From Paulinella micropora (lineage: Eukaryota > Cercozoa > Imbricatea > Euglyphida): DNA of 39,473 nt. This document shows positions 1 through 11,218 of this stretch, one piece after another; the first letter of the stretch is position 1, and every line of letters starts with the position of its first letter. Where the stretch lies: NCBI GenBank assembly GCA_009731375.1, contig BJOX01000009.1, positions 303,691 through 343,163 of the forward strand. The letters are read 5' to 3'. The notes beneath the pieces are model-generated. The model saw nothing but the letters and a program-made list of their open reading frames with translations. It made no database searches and was not told the DNA's origin. The position numbers were made by a program, and so were the translations under genes.

Positions 1-1800
1 GCTGAAGGAATACGGATGAGAAAGAGTTGTTTCTACCCAGTAATTGCTCTGTTCGTCTATTAGGAACGAATAGAGAGAAAAAACGAAAAGACAGTATAGA
101 GAGAGAGCGTCTCACCTCTATGTCTTATGTGTTTTTTTTTTTTTTTTTTGTGAGAAAGAAGTAATCTGTACGACTTTCTCTGAAAATTTGATCTCCTTCT
201 CCACTCCTCTTTTCTTTTTCTCTTTTTGTTGTTGTATCTGTTATGAGGTACGAGGACCTATGTACAGATAATGTCAAAGAGGCTAGAGAAGCACTCCTTG
301 AGAAGTCGACTTGTCGTCTGACACTTGTTCAGACCTATTGTCGAAAGACAGTCAGAGATTTGCAAAAATACTCTGATGTGTGTGGTTTGAGAGGCAACAA
401 AGTGCACAGACTTGAAAGGTAGAGTACTACGCTCGTGTCCTTCAAGTTTGTTTGTATCTGTGAGTGTTTGTTTGTACGTCTGTTGACCTACTCTGTCTCT
501 GTCTCAAGAGAGAACAAAAGAACAGCTACGAGGTCTGGTGTCTGGCCTCCTTGTGAGGACACAGATACAGGCTGTGGAGAGGGTACTGAGACACCTACTC
601 ACAAACGCCTAGACGTCTAGTTTTGCAAAAAGAGCTGTGTGGGGATGTGCTGGAGTATTTGTTTTTTGGAACACCTACTCAGAAGAGATAGGTCTGTCCA
701 ATTTTTCTTTCTGCTGTTCCAAAAACAAGCCAGAAAAGAAATAAGCCTTGTGCTGGTGACTCCAATATTACAATCCCCGAAGATATCTCAATAAAAAGTC
801 TGTAATACAACCAGACACAAATCCCCAAAAGAGAATGATGTCTCGTTATATTAGCTCAGTGAAGCCGAAAAGAAAACGGCAACAGACCAAGGTTAAAATG
901 GCATTAGGTCAAATCCGACCAAACGATATTGAAAATAATGGGAAAAAACTAGGTGCACCTGACACCAGAAAAAGTGCACTTTTTACCGGCTATCCGGGGG
1001 GTGATGCCTACATCTGTTCTGGTGGCTTACACTCTGTCGGACGGTCGACGCGCGGCTTCCGTTCTAGCTCCTTGCCAGCGGGCCGTTTGACCCCCGGATA
1101 TAAATATTATAAATTTTCAAGAAATTGCTTCTTTCAGAAACTTATTTAAATAACAGGGGTTTACCGGACCACGAGTGACCGTGCTCACCCCTTTGCTCAA
1201 GGTTTATATCATGATAGTGTACTATTAATATCAAGGCCCCCGGCTGGTTTATGGAAAGGGCAAGGGCTAGGTATAGTGCAAGGCATATCACCCACCACCN
1301 NNNNNNNNNTACGAGCTGTGCTCAAGAAGGCTTTTTGAGAAATGTTTTTGTGGAGGGGAGTTGGTTTATTTTGTGTGGTAGCGGATGTGACTGGGTTAGA
1401 GTGGAAGGGAGAATGGCACGGCCAGTTAGAAAAATTACAAGATGATATTGGCAAAAAAGGAAATTGCTAGAGCAAAAAAAGAAATTGTCAGAGCAAACCC
1501 TAATGTAAATTATTAGTAAAGGTAAAAAAGCCAGAAAGAAGTTTGGTTTTGACGCATATAGGTAAGTGCAATAGTTCCTCAAGGACTCTGAGTTATTACC
1601 TTCTTAGTAGACCGGATCGACATTTTATTAATAATTTGTAATTATCGTCATCATGGCGGCCACCGATTGACGATGAGATCAATTTTGTATGAGATGACAT
1701 CTATGTCATCATGGAGATCAATGTCATCATGAGGGACTGACAATCAGAGTCAGTCCGGTGAACACGCGCAGATAAGTCCCGTAGGTGTGGAACGATGCAA
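1..1800. other. Unassigned AT-rich sequence
   Basis: I recognise no gene here. Two short open frames (435-620 and 835-1149, plus strand) show no domain, no biased composition and no conserved motif, and I treat them as chance. A 10-N gap lies at 1300-1309. A perfect 16-bp palindrome lies at 969-984 and a TATAAATA string near 1101, but nothing downstream makes either a credible promoter. From about 1640 to 1740 the sequence repeats short ATCATG/GAGATCAA words. Confidence 0.5.
969..984. repeat. Perfect 16-bp palindrome
   Basis: AAAAAGTGCACTTTTT is identical to its own reverse complement. It could be a small cruciform or a binding site. It is not next to an identifiable gene, so no role is assigned. 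Confidence 0.6.
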
Positions 1801-1834
1801 AGATAGACAGACAGATAGATAGATAGATAGATAC

Positions 1835-1885
<51 letters not shown>

Positions 1886-1928
1886 TATAGATAGATAGAC
1901 AGACAGACAGACAGATAGACAGATAGAC

Positions 1929-1975
<47 letters not shown>
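1801..1975. repeat. GATA/GACA microsatellite
   Basis: Long runs of GATA on the plus strand are interrupted at about 1895-1935 by GACA units, giving a compound tetranucleotide array. The array directly abuts the first copy of the 545-bp repeat. Open frames of I/Y/L/S or C/V repeats here are artefacts of the period-4 repeat. Confidence 0.95.
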
Positions 1976-1976
<1 letters not shown>

Positions 1977-2950
1977 GAGATATCGACTAATGTCAGAAAA
2001 AAGGAGCTACTGATTTCGTCAACCAAGGAAGTCTGTGGGTAAAGTATTAACCCGATGCCCAGCTAAGCCGTGATGTTTGCACGGAAGGGACTGATACAGG
2101 CGATACCAAACCTCCCTAGTACCAGGCGGGGCCAGGGCTCGTTCCATAAGCGCCCCTTGCAGAACGAGCTCCCACCTCCATTACAGAGGACCCAGTAAGC
2201 AGATGGAGTTTCGAGACTGTTCGACAGTCTAGTATAAACCGACAGAGCACTGTGGGTTTTATTCCGGGCTCAACAAGCGAGAAAGGGCACCCTGAGGGAA
2301 CAGGATTGTGCTTCCCGTCGCTATTTCGGCATGTGACTTATAGGCGTATGGCTAGGCACACATAAGGCACCCCACCACGGGCCCAGCACACCCACACCAT
2401 CCCCTAATTCTCTGTCTGTCGACAGATGGCACCCATTTCCAAAAACCAACCCCAAGGGAGGGTCAGTGACACCTCAAGTGGCCTTGGTCACTCCGTGGAG
2501 TACGTGATGAGATCAACTGATGAGATATCGACTAATGTCAGAAAAAAGGAGCTTCTGATTTCGTCAACCAAGGAAGTCTGTGGGTAAAGTATTAACCCGA
2601 TGCCCAGCTAAGCCGTGATGTTTGCACGGAAGGGACTGATACAGGCGATACCAAAGCTCCCTAGTACCAGGCGGGGCCAGGGCTCGTTCCATAAGCGCCC
2701 CTTGCAGAACGAGCTCCCACCTCCATTACAGAGGGCCCAGTAAGCAGATGGAGTTTCGAGACTGTTCGACAGTCTAGTATAAACCGACAGAGCACTGTGG
2801 GTTTTATTCCGGGCTCAACAAGCGAGAAAGGGCACCCTGAGGGAACAGGATTGTGCTTCCCGTCGCTATTTCGGCATGTGACTTATAGGCGTATGGCAAG
2901 GCACACATAAGGCACCCCACCACGGGCCCAGCACACCCACACCATCCCCT

Positions 2951-2952
<2 letters not shown>
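1976..2952. repeat. 545-bp tandem repeat, about 1.8 copies
   Basis: The segment 1976-2407 recurs at 2521-2952 in exact register (offset 545), with about four substitutions and no indel. The unique spacer 2408-2520 completes the unit. Each copy carries a perfect hairpin, AGACTG-TTCGA-CAGTCT (2214-2230 in copy 1, 2759-2775 in copy 2). GATA microsatellite flanks the pair on both sides, as if the array had inserted into, or been amplified within, a GATA tract. There is no convincing open frame. The unit could be a satellite monomer, a non-coding RNA gene or part of a transposon, and I cannot choose among these. Confidence 0.9.
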
Positions 2953-3015
<63 letters not shown>

Positions 3016-3078
3016 TAGATAGATAGATGGATGGATGGATATATGGATGGATAAATAGATAGATGAATATATAGATGG

Positions 3079-3112
<34 letters not shown>

Positions 3113-3117
3113 GGGGG

Positions 3118-3165
<48 letters not shown>

Positions 3166-3172
3166 GAGATAG

Positions 3173-3229
<57 letters not shown>

Positions 3230-3700
3230 CATATGTACATATATACATACATGCATACATACATACATACATATATACATATACATATACATACATACAT
3301 ACATACATACATACATACACACAGACAGACAGACAGACAGACAGACAGGCAGACGGACGGACGGACGGACGGACGTACATACATACATGCATACATGCAT
3401 ACATACATGCATGCATGCAATATTGCATACAAATACATACATACATAAATACATACATACATACATACATACATACATGCACACTATATATGTACATACA
3501 TACATACATACATACAGACAGACAGACAGACATACAGACAGACAGACGGACGTACATACATACATACATACATACATACATACATACATTCATACGTACG
3601 TACGTACAGACATACAGACATAAGACATACAGACATACAGACATACAGACAGACAGACGGACGGACATACATACATACATACCACTAGTATTCACTCACT
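2953..3700. repeat. Compound tetranucleotide microsatellite (GATA, TAGT, ACAT, CAGA, CGGA)
   Basis: Successive blocks change motif: GATA (2953-3060), TAGT (about 3078-3112), GATA again (3118-3230), then ACAT (3230-3315 and later), CAGA/CGGA (3320-3375) and alternating ACAT/CAGA to about 3690. All long open frames on both strands here are repeat artefacts of Y/V/C/M or T/H/I type. Confidence 0.95.
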
Positions 3701-3715
3701 CACACACTCACATGA

Positions 3716-3760
<45 letters not shown>

Positions 3761-3771
3761 AGTCGCATGGG

Positions 3772-3804
<33 letters not shown>

Positions 3805-3960
3805 ACACACAGACACACACACACACACAGACAGACAGACAGACAGAAAGAAATATATTCATTGAGAAGAGAAAGAAAAGAAAAAGAAAAGGAAAGCAAG
3901 CCATAAAGCAAAGTAAGTCGAGAGAGGAAATGGCAATTGAATGAGGAAACGAGGGAGAAA

Positions 3961-3997
<37 letters not shown>

Positions 3998-4010
3998 AGC
4001 TCTCCACTCT
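3716..4010. repeat. CT, CA and GAAA microsatellites
   Basis: A (CT)n tract at about 3716-3735 passes into (CA)n with CAGA interruptions (3736-3845). A GA-rich tract with GAAA units follows at about 3958-3998. No coding potential beyond the repeat is visible. Confidence 0.95.
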
Positions 4011-4671
4011 TATGTTGAAGCTGTAATTCGGGTTAAAACATAAATTTAACGCGGTTATGATAGCAAACTCTGCATCATTATCGGGTTATTTTGATCGTTT
4101 TTCCCGTTGGCTGAATAAGAAAAACAGATACTCCTAAAGAAAGAAAGAAAGAAAGGAGGGATCCGGAGAAGGAGCTGGGTAGACGATGAAAGGAATTCGA
4201 AGTCGAAGGAAGAAAGGAAGGGAAAGAGAGAAAAGGATAACGGGATTGGAAAGAAGGAATAGATGCAAGAAAGAATATAAAAAGGAAGAGAGAGAGACAA
4301 AGAAAAGAAGAAAGGGAAGTAGAAAAACTCTTAGCTGCAGACGGGTTTCAGAGGGGTGGTGAAGGTGATCTGATTGAGCTTGTGTTCGCTGTAGGTGTTG
4401 GACTGTAAAAATAAGTAGCTGGGGACATTCGTAGGACCAGTAGGAGTAAGTTCATTAGTTTTGTTTTTTCACGTCACGTCACAGGTTTTTCGTGCATTTT
4501 TAGGTACAGTAAGCCTGAACGTTGTGAAAGTGGTTTCGGCGTGCTGCGTCTTGTAAGCATTCACCAGCGAGCAGCAGTTGGTGTGGATTTATTTGCTAAG
4601 GGATGGGCGTTGTTTTGATATAGCAGCTGCGCGCCATCGATGCTTAGCTGCTTCAAGGCACGCCTTTGAAC
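4011..4671. other. Purine-rich spacer without a recognisable gene
   Basis: The first part is GAAA/GGAA-rich (about 4135-4320). From 4321 to 4671 it is mixed sequence with no supported open frame. Nothing here looks like an RNA gene or a mobile-element end. Confidence 0.5.
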
Positions 4672-5265
4672 TTTTGTTGTTGTTGTTGTTGTTGTTAGGG
4701 TTGTTGTTGTTGTTGTTAGGGTTGTTGTTGTTGTTGTTGTTGTTGTGGTTGTTGTTGTTGTTGGGGTTGTGGTTATTGTTGTTGTTGTTGTTCGGGTTGT
4801 TGTTGTTGTTAGGGTTGTTGTTGTTGTTGTTGTTGTTGTTGTTAGGGTTGTTAGGGTTGTTAGGGTTGTTGTTGTTGTTAGGGTTGTTGTTGTTAGGGTT
4901 GTTGCTGTTGTTGTTAGGGTTGTTGTTAGGGTTGTTGTTGTTGTTTTTGCTGTTAGGGTTGTTGTTGTTGTTATTGTTGTTAGGGTTGTTGTTGTTGTTG
5001 TTAGGGTTGTTGTTGTTGTTGTTGTTGTTGGTGTTGTTGTTGTTGTTGTTGTTGTTGGTGTTGTTGTTGGTGTTGTTNNNNNNNNNNNNNNNNNNNNNNN
5101 NNNNNNNNNNNNNNNNNNNNNNNNNNNNNNNNNNNNNNNNNNNNNNNNNNNNNNNNNNNNNNNNNNNNNNNNNNNNNNNNNNNNNNNNNNNNNNNNNNNN
5201 NNNNNNNNNNNNNNNNNNNNNNNNNNNNNNNNNNNNNNNNNNNNNNNNNNNNNNNNNNNNNNNGG

Positions 5266-5306
<41 letters not shown>

Positions 5307-5593
5307 AGGGTTGTTGTTGTTGTTGTTGTTGTTAGGGTTGTTGTTAGTGTTGTTAGGGTTGTTGTTGTTGTTGTTAGGGTTGTTGTTGTTGTTGTTAGGG
5401 TTGTTAGCGTTGTTGTTAGGGTTGTTGTTGTTGTTGTTGTTAGGGTTGTTGTTGTTGTTGTTAGGGTTGTTGTGCGTGTTGTTGTTGTTGTTGTTGTTGT
5501 TAGTTGTTGTTAGGGTTGTTGTTGTTGTTGTTGGTTGTTGTTGTTGTTAGTGTTGTTGTTGTTGTTGTTGTTGTTAGGGTTGTTGTTAGGGTA
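4672..5593. repeat. GTT/AGGG compound array
   Basis: GTT runs of varying length alternate with AGGG, giving units of the form (GTT)n-AGGG, so the string GTTAGGGTTG recurs dozens of times. A gap fills 5078-5263. The array ends abruptly at about 5593. The strings contain TTAGGG but are not a regular telomere array, because the GTT spacer length varies. Predicted poly-Leu, poly-Val or poly-Cys frames across it are artefacts. Confidence 0.9.
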
Positions 5594-6467
5594 ACAATCC
5601 TACAAATCATGTATACGTCATGTATATATTTTTCATTGTTTCCTTGATTCTATCGAGGAAATTATAATGCTAGACAGTATACATATCTCTAGCTTTAGCT
5701 AATTGCTAAAGTAATAATAATATTAATATTATAGTTAAATTTGCTATCTATCAATACTAGTGTCACTGAGCAAGTATCGTTCTTTAATAATCAGTAAAAC
5801 CTATTCAGAAAGATTTTTCAAGTTATTATTGAAGAATACACTTAATTTCGATTTCTAGCTTGGTCTGGACGGCAGTTTGTTAAACTTGAAAATTAATTTA
5901 TAATATTGGTTTCTTACTAGCTAGAAAATCAATTCATTTTTAAAAAGAAATTGAAGTTAAGTAGGTTACACACATCCTATTCTTCTGAAAATAATACAAT
6001 AGAAATATCATGAGTTCTTTTACTAAAATTAATCGAAATCTGCTGTCAAATTCTTGATTTCGCTTCGAGTTCTTAGTTTTTCAAAGTAATTTTGTATTTG
6101 TGAAATTGAGATGTAATTTTGTATTTTCGCTTCTCATCATCTTGACTTTTCAACATGAAAATTATGTAATATGAATCTAAATCTCATCCGCTTTCGAATG
6201 GTGTCAACCGCTCCTCAATCCGACCTCGCGTTCCTACAAACGATAACCTCAAAGTCATCACCGTCTGAGCTAAAAATCAACGGATCGACTTGCCAATATT
6301 TTCCACCAGCCGGAATTGGGTGCAAATAACGGTGGCACCACACAAATATTCTGACCCACTTTCTCTCACCTCGTGACAGTCAACCTATGTGCCCACACCA
6401 ATTTCTGACTAGTTGTTTTTGACTTACCAGGCGACTCTTAGTGCTCGATTCTTATATACATACGGCG
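5594..6467. other. AT-rich unique sequence
   Basis: I see no open frame with credible composition, no RNA gene and no repeat of note. The transition from the GTT/AGGG array at 5593 is sharp. Confidence 0.5.
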
Positions 6468-6692
6468 TATCCATCCATCCATCCATCCATCCATCCATGT
6501 GGATGGATGGATGGATGGATGGATGGATGGATGGGATGAGTATGGATGGGATGGATGGGATGGGATGGATCGGATGGATGGATGGATGGATGGATATGGA
6601 TGGATGGATGGATCTATCCATCAATTAGATCCATCCATCTCATCCATCCATCCATCCATCCATCCATTCGTTCATCTATCCATCTAAAAAAA
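6468..6692. repeat. CATC/GGAT inverted microsatellite
   Basis: CATC repeats (6470-6497) are followed by their reverse complement GGAT (6500-6615), then by CATC again (6620-6685). The arms are mutually complementary and can form long imperfect hairpins. The open frames on both strands (MDGW or SIHP type) are repeat translation only. Confidence 0.9.
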
Positions 6693-6718
6693 TTTTGCTT
6701 GGAATTCTTCAGTCTACA

Positions 6719-7102
6719 ACCCGAAAAAAAAAAAACAAACAAACAAACAAACAAAAAAAAAAAAGGCTGAAAATGCTCCAAGGCTCTAAAAGGTGTACCA
6801 GAAGAGTTGAGTGATTTTTTGTTTTCACTAACTCGGGTCGCCCTCTTTTTAGGGAACTACTTGAAATAAAGATTACCAAAGATTCTGGCAAAGTAGTGCC
6901 AAATGGATGGCTGAGAATGCTCCAAGGCTCTAAAAGTTGTGCTAGAGGGGTTTAGAAGCTGATTCTTGGCGAATTTACAGCCTTAACACGAGCTCGTTTT
7001 AGGGATCTATTTACACATTAGTAACAGCAAACATAATGACAAAGTAGTGCCAAAATGAATGGCTGATATTGCTCCGAGGCTGTAAAAGGGCTCGTGAGGA
7101 AG
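6719..7102. repeat. Diverged tandem repeat of about 150 bp, with poly-A/AAAC tract
   Basis: After an A/AAAC tract (6725-6764), the motif GGCTGA..TGCTCC.AGGCT.TAAAAG begins at 6765, 6909 and 7061. The spacing is 144 and 152 bp, and AAAGTAGTGCCAAA precedes copies two and three. The copies are clearly related but substituted. A gap at 7123-7265 may hide more copies. Confidence 0.8.
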
Positions 7103-7315
7103 GAAAGCGAGGAAAAGCTGTCNNNNNNNNNNNNNNNNNNNNNNNNNNNNNNNNNNNNNNNNNNNNNNNNNNNNNNNNNNNNNNNNNNNNNNNNNNNNNN
7201 NNNNNNNNNNNNNNNNNNNNNNNNNNNNNNNNNNNNNNNNNNNNNNNNNNNNNNNNNNNNNNNNNGGGCGCAAAGCACCGCAAACCATTCTTTCAGGTGT
7301 TTGCGCAGCCCCTAG

Positions 7316-7317
7316 TA

Positions 7318-7361
<44 letters not shown>

Positions 7362-7472
7362 TATCACTATTATTATTATTGTTATTGTTATTGTTGTTGT
7401 TGTTCTTCTTCTTCTTGATGATGATGTTGTTGTTCTTGGTAGTGGTGGTGGTTGTCCTGGTTTCTTTGTTTG

Positions 7473-7504
<32 letters not shown>

Positions 7505-7977
7505 ACAACAGAAACAACAAACAAACAACAAACAATCAAAGAACAAGATCCACAAAAAAGAATATTTTGTTGCTATTGCTGCCACTCGCGGTGGCCTTGG
7601 TCGTCTTGGTGGTAGTTGCTGTTGCTGCTTATTGTCATCGACGTTGTCGTTTTCATCATCGTCCTTGTCTTTGCTTGTTTATTGCTTCTTTTGTCAGCTG
7701 CCCCTGAAATTGTTGTTTTTGTTGCTGGTTTCTTGCTTCTTTTGTCACCTTCACTCCTGCCCTTGATTATTATTATTGTTGTTGTTCTTCTTCTTCTTCT
7801 CCTCCTCCTCCTCCTCCTCCTTCTTCTTCTTCTTCTTCTTCTAGAAAGAAGAAGAAGAAGAAGAAGAAGAAAGGAGAAGAAAGAAAAGAAAGAAGAAAGG
7901 AGAAGATGAAAGAAGAAAGAAGAAGAAGAAGAAGCTTTCTTCTTTCTTCTTCTTCCTCCCCCTCCTCCTCTCCTTCT

Positions 7978-8008
<31 letters not shown>

Positions 8009-8190
8009 TCTTTTTCTTAGTTGTTGCTTGTTTTATTGCTTGTGTGTTGCTTGTTCGTTGCTTCTGTGGTCACCTTCAATCCTGCCCTTGATATTGCTGT
8101 GTTGGCTTGTTGCTTGTGCGTTCCTTGTTCGTTGCTTGTGTATTCCTTGTTCGTTGCTTGTTCGTTGCTTCTGTCGTCACCTTGAATCCA
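7316..8190. repeat. Trinucleotide microsatellites (ATT, GTT, CTT/GAA) and TTGCTTGTTCG repeats
   Basis: ATT (7316-7390) passes to GTT/CTT (7390-7500) and CAAACAA-type sequence. At 7785-7905 CTT runs meet GAA runs around a central TTCTAGAA, forming a long near-palindrome. CTT returns at 7930-8010. Between 8030 and 8180 short words such as TTGCTTGTTCG and GTCACCTTCAATCC repeat irregularly. No gene is supported. Confidence 0.85.
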
Positions 8191-9068
8191 TTTCTGAAAA
8201 TATTACACTTTAAAAAAACATCCACTTTTTTTTTCCCTCAATGCAGAGTATGCTAACATATAGCATCTTTGCTAATATATATGTATATTTATATTATATA
8301 ATATATATGCATATATATGTATGTGTGTGTGTGTGTGCGTGTGTGAGAGTATATAATTTTTAATGGATACTTTTGGAAGTTCTGCTGATATATGGATTGT
8401 TTCAAATATACAACTATTTTGTTGATGTTCGGCTTTTGTGTACAACTGAAGTGTTGTGCCAGGAGGTGGTCGCGACTGCCAGCATGAATGGCGAAGCTCC
8501 TTCACGCCTGACATTCCTGCGCACTCGATTCCTAGCTCCTTTCATCGTCGGAGCCGGCTATCGATTTTTCACAATAATCCAATTGAAAAGCCAAAAAGCA
8601 GCGGTTGGAGTAGGAATTTCAGACGTGCTTGCTATGACTACCGATTGTTTTTTCTGGGGAGTGCTGCTGGGTTTGAATATTCTGGTCGTCGAGGAGCTTC
8701 TCCTGTCACACTACAAAGACATACTGAGTCTACCTTGCCATATAAATCTATTGTCAACGGCTAAGATGCCCAAATCTTCCTCTGCATGTTCATGCGAGCA
8801 TTCGCTACACAAATGTGAGGAATTTTGCGCGGCGTGCAAGAATGTGCGGCGCCTGGTGGTCATGTCACACGAAGGCTCAAGGTTACGACCAGAGTCACGC
8901 TTTGCATCAGGATCCGGATTCAGCAAGGAGGCTCCCTTCTAGTCCAAAATTATCATTTCACCATAGGATAGTCGAGCATAAGTAGCAGCAAGGAGAGCAA
9001 CTCCGCAGTTTTCTCGAAACTGACACAGCGGCGAACATTTTCCTTGTGCTTGAATTCGCTTTAAATTT
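8191..9068. other. Spacer with a possible small Cys-rich frame (8765-8941)
   Basis: A TATA/GTGT-rich tract lies at 8270-8345. A plus-strand open frame runs through 8373-8941. Its last 58 codons, from an ATG at about 8765, contain a Cys/His-rich string (CSC, HKC, EFC, AAC). Nothing else supports a gene: there is no recognisable domain, the upstream composition is poor and there is no clear neighbour relationship. I do not call it as a CDS. Confidence 0.3.
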
Positions 9069-9172
9069 GAATCCTCTGCTTGACTTCGGGTCATATCCTT
9101 CCTTTGCTTCCTTTCGGGCCCTTTGCTTGCATTCGGGTCAAATCCTTTGTTTAACCTCGGGTCAGAGCCATT
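9069..9172. repeat. Minisatellite of about 24 bp, four units
   Basis: Four consecutive units share a TTGCTT..TTCGGGTC core with period 23-24 bp (CTTGACTTCGGGTCATATCC, then three variants). The last three units recur within the second copy of the larger duplication, at 9557-9625. Confidence 0.7.
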
Positions 9173-9998
9173 TTTGCTGGCCGGGTGCGATCAAGAACGA
9201 ATCGGGAGCCAGTGAGGATGGATTTGCGTTGCCATAATGCTAATAACAGCGAATCTGCAACGATTCATGCTTAATTTCGTGTTATGCGTGCTTCAAGGAG
9301 AGAAAGAGAGAGAGAGGTAGACGCCGGGAAGGAAAAATGGAGAAGAAACTTGCTGCGTGGTAATCAATTTGTACAGTGAAAACAGAAACTAATTAGAAAT
9401 GCTGAAGTTGCAGTATTATTCATGAGTCATCAACATGTCAGCGGAAAAGTGCTGTACAAGTAACTGTACATAGTCAGTATGATTTCGAGTCAGCAAATAA
9501 TGTGAAAATTCTGGTCGTAGTATGTCAAATGTATAGATATTGTTGACCGTCTCCTTCCTTTGCTTCCTTTCGGGCCCTTTGCTTGCATTCGGGTCAATCC
9601 TTCTTTGCTTAACCTCGGGTCAGCGCCCTTTTTGCTGGCCGGGTGCTATCAAGAACGAATCGGGAGCCAGTGAGGATGGATTTGCGTTGCCATAATGCTA
9701 ATAACAGCGAATCTGCAACGATTCATGCTTAATTTCGTGTTATGCATGCTTCAAGGAGAGAAAGAGAGGTAGACGGAAGGAAAAATGGAGAAGAAACTTG
9801 CTGCGTGGTAAATCAATTTGTACAGTGAAAACAGAAACTGATTAGAAATGCTGAAGTTTCAGTATTATTCATGAGTCATCAACACATGTCAGCGCAAAAG
9901 TGCTGTACAAGTAAGTAACTGTACATAGTATGATTTCGAGTCAGCCAATAATGATTTCAAATTCTGGTCGTAGTACGTCAAATGGATATTGTTGACCG
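9096..9998. repeat. Tandem duplication of about 455 bp
   Basis: The segment 9096-9549 is repeated at 9552-9998, starting at TCCTTCCTTTGC and ending at ATATTGTTGACCG in both. Several small indels and scattered substitutions separate the copies. The unit contains an imperfect ~24-bp minisatellite at its start and no long open frame. I see no inverted termini or tail that would make it a transposon, so it looks like a segmental tandem duplication. Confidence 0.9.
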
Positions 9999-10349
9999 CC
10001 ATTCAAACAGACAATCTTCCAGCTTAAACCTCGTTCTCCAATAGTGTTCTGACAATACTGAAGCCATCGTTGGACTTGAAAGCTCTGAACAAGAGCTTTA
10101 AAAGCCAATGTGCTCAGCATTTTCGTTATCGCAATTATCTTGATTGAGCAAAGTGTTTCAAAATTGGACGATTTTGCCAATTTAATTGTTAGGTAATAGA
10201 ATATACTAGCATATGTTCTAATAAATTTCAGCACGAATCCTCAGTTAAACTCAATAATTCCTAATAACGCAGCAATGTGGACCGATCGGGTAAATCTGCC
10301 CCCACAGACAGCTCCTTGTGCCCGGGCCGTTCCCGTTCTATTAATATTA

Positions 10350-10626
10350 ATATTGCTGTTGACATTCAAGACAACAACAAAAATTAGTTTTTCATTTTTG
10401 TGTCAGATTTTCATTTTGTGAGTTTTTCATTTTTGTGACAAAAATTCAAATTTTCAAATTTAACGGTAACATTTCGCGAAAATTTACGATATTTTGCGGA
10501 CGAATATAGCCGTTAATTTGAAAAATTCAAATTTTCACCCAAAATCAAAATTCCAACCAAAACTGAAATTCCAACCAAAACAGAAAAATCAATTTTTTTT
10601 GTTGTCTTGAATGTCAACAGCAATAT
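10350..10626. mobile_element. 277-bp MITE with TIRs and TTA target duplication
   Basis: The ends are inverted repeats. The left end starts ATATTGCTGTTGACATTCAA and the right end is its reverse complement, with 28 identical terminal bases and imperfect pairing continuing to about 43 bp. TTA flanks both sides (10347-10349 and 10627-10629). A 3-bp TTA/TAA duplication is typical of PIF/Harbinger-type elements, which is a family assignment by inference. The interior is AT-rich, with repeated AAATTTTCAAATTT and CCAACCAAAA words and no open frame, so the element is non-autonomous. A related end occurs alone at 38474. Confidence 0.88.
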
Positions 10627-10629
10627 TTA

Positions 10630-11054
10630 CCAGTCGTTATAGTGTTCCGCTTCCACCAGGAGTGTTGGTAGTACTATGATCATTATTAATAAACTCTATC
10701 TTCGGTTGTTAGCTTCAAGGTTGGGAAGCTCAACCTTCTTAGGTTATGAGCTCTTGAAGCGCAGAAGCCTCAAGCAACCTGGGGAGAAGCACCAGAACAA
10801 AGAACTAATCGACTGGATTCAAAGGGATGTTTGTCTTGTTCGTTTCGTAATTGAAGCAGTAGCTACTTCTGCTTGCGGCTGACTGTTTCCGATACAATTT
10901 GAAGGTCCGGGTACGGCCGGCCCGGGCCGGGAAACTTGTGACTTGCTAGCCTGCCAGTGTTAACCGGAGGCTCCGGGATCCCAGTTGTCTATCACCATTT
11001 TGAAAGTTACGTGACTGAGTCACTGGCACGGTCACTGTCACACTAAGATTCAAA
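10630..11054. other. Unassigned spacer before the retrotransposon
   Basis: A 68-codon frame (10676-10882, plus) has no recognisable domain. The sequence from 10900 to 11054 is the left flank of the retrotransposon insertion and ends in the AGAAC target duplication. Confidence 0.4.
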
Positions 11055-11059
11055 AGAAC
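11055..11059. repeat. Left target-site duplication AGAAC
   Basis: AGAAC directly precedes the 5' LTR and matches 35068-35072. One base is ambiguous, because the A at 35068 could instead be the last LTR base, leaving a 4-bp GAAC duplication. Confidence 0.8.
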
Positions 11060-11217
11060 TATGCCGGCCCACCCGGTATATAATTGCAATACTGATCGTT
11101 CCGGTCTGTCGGTTAATCCTTTGGTCTGGAGATTACGGAGTCCCTATTTTAGGTATTCCTCAGTCTTCATATCGTTAGTAACAGTTATCTGTTTATTAAA
11201 TATCCTACTATCGTAAC
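11060..11217 (+). repeat. 5' LTR (158 bp)
   Basis: It runs from TATGCCGGCCC to ATCGTAAC and matches 34910-35067 without indels. The four differences lie near 11084, 11117, 11126 and 11146. A TATATAA box lies at 11077-11083. The true retroviral-style boundary may be the TG at 11062, but the target duplication favours 11060. Confidence 0.92.
11077..11083 (+). promoter_or_regulatory. TATA box of the 5' LTR
   Basis: TATATAA follows a GC-rich stretch (CCGGCCCACCCGG) 17 bases into the LTR. The same string is at 34927-34933 in the 3' LTR. If used, transcription would start around 11105-11115, leaving an LTR with almost no U3. Confidence 0.55.
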
Positions 11218-11218
11218 A

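Noticed and set aside
2214-2230. tRNA-like reading of the GTTCGA string in the 545-bp repeat
   Set aside because: The string belongs to a short perfect hairpin and no cloverleaf or A box can be built around it.
1976-2952. CRISPR-like interpretation of repeated units
   Set aside because: Units are 545 bp with only two copies in a eukaryotic setting; not a repeat-spacer array.
3099-3906. Many 60-200 codon frames on both strands (Y/V/C/M and H/T/I repeats)
   Set aside because: All are period-4 or period-2 microsatellite artefacts.
4578-5513. Long open frame of poly-Leu/poly-Val on the plus strand
   Set aside because: It is a translation of the GTT/AGGG array and the gap; no real protein signal.
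8373-8942. 189-codon plus-strand frame with a Cys-rich end
   Set aside because: No recognisable domain, poor upstream composition and no supporting splice or promoter signals; kept only as a note.
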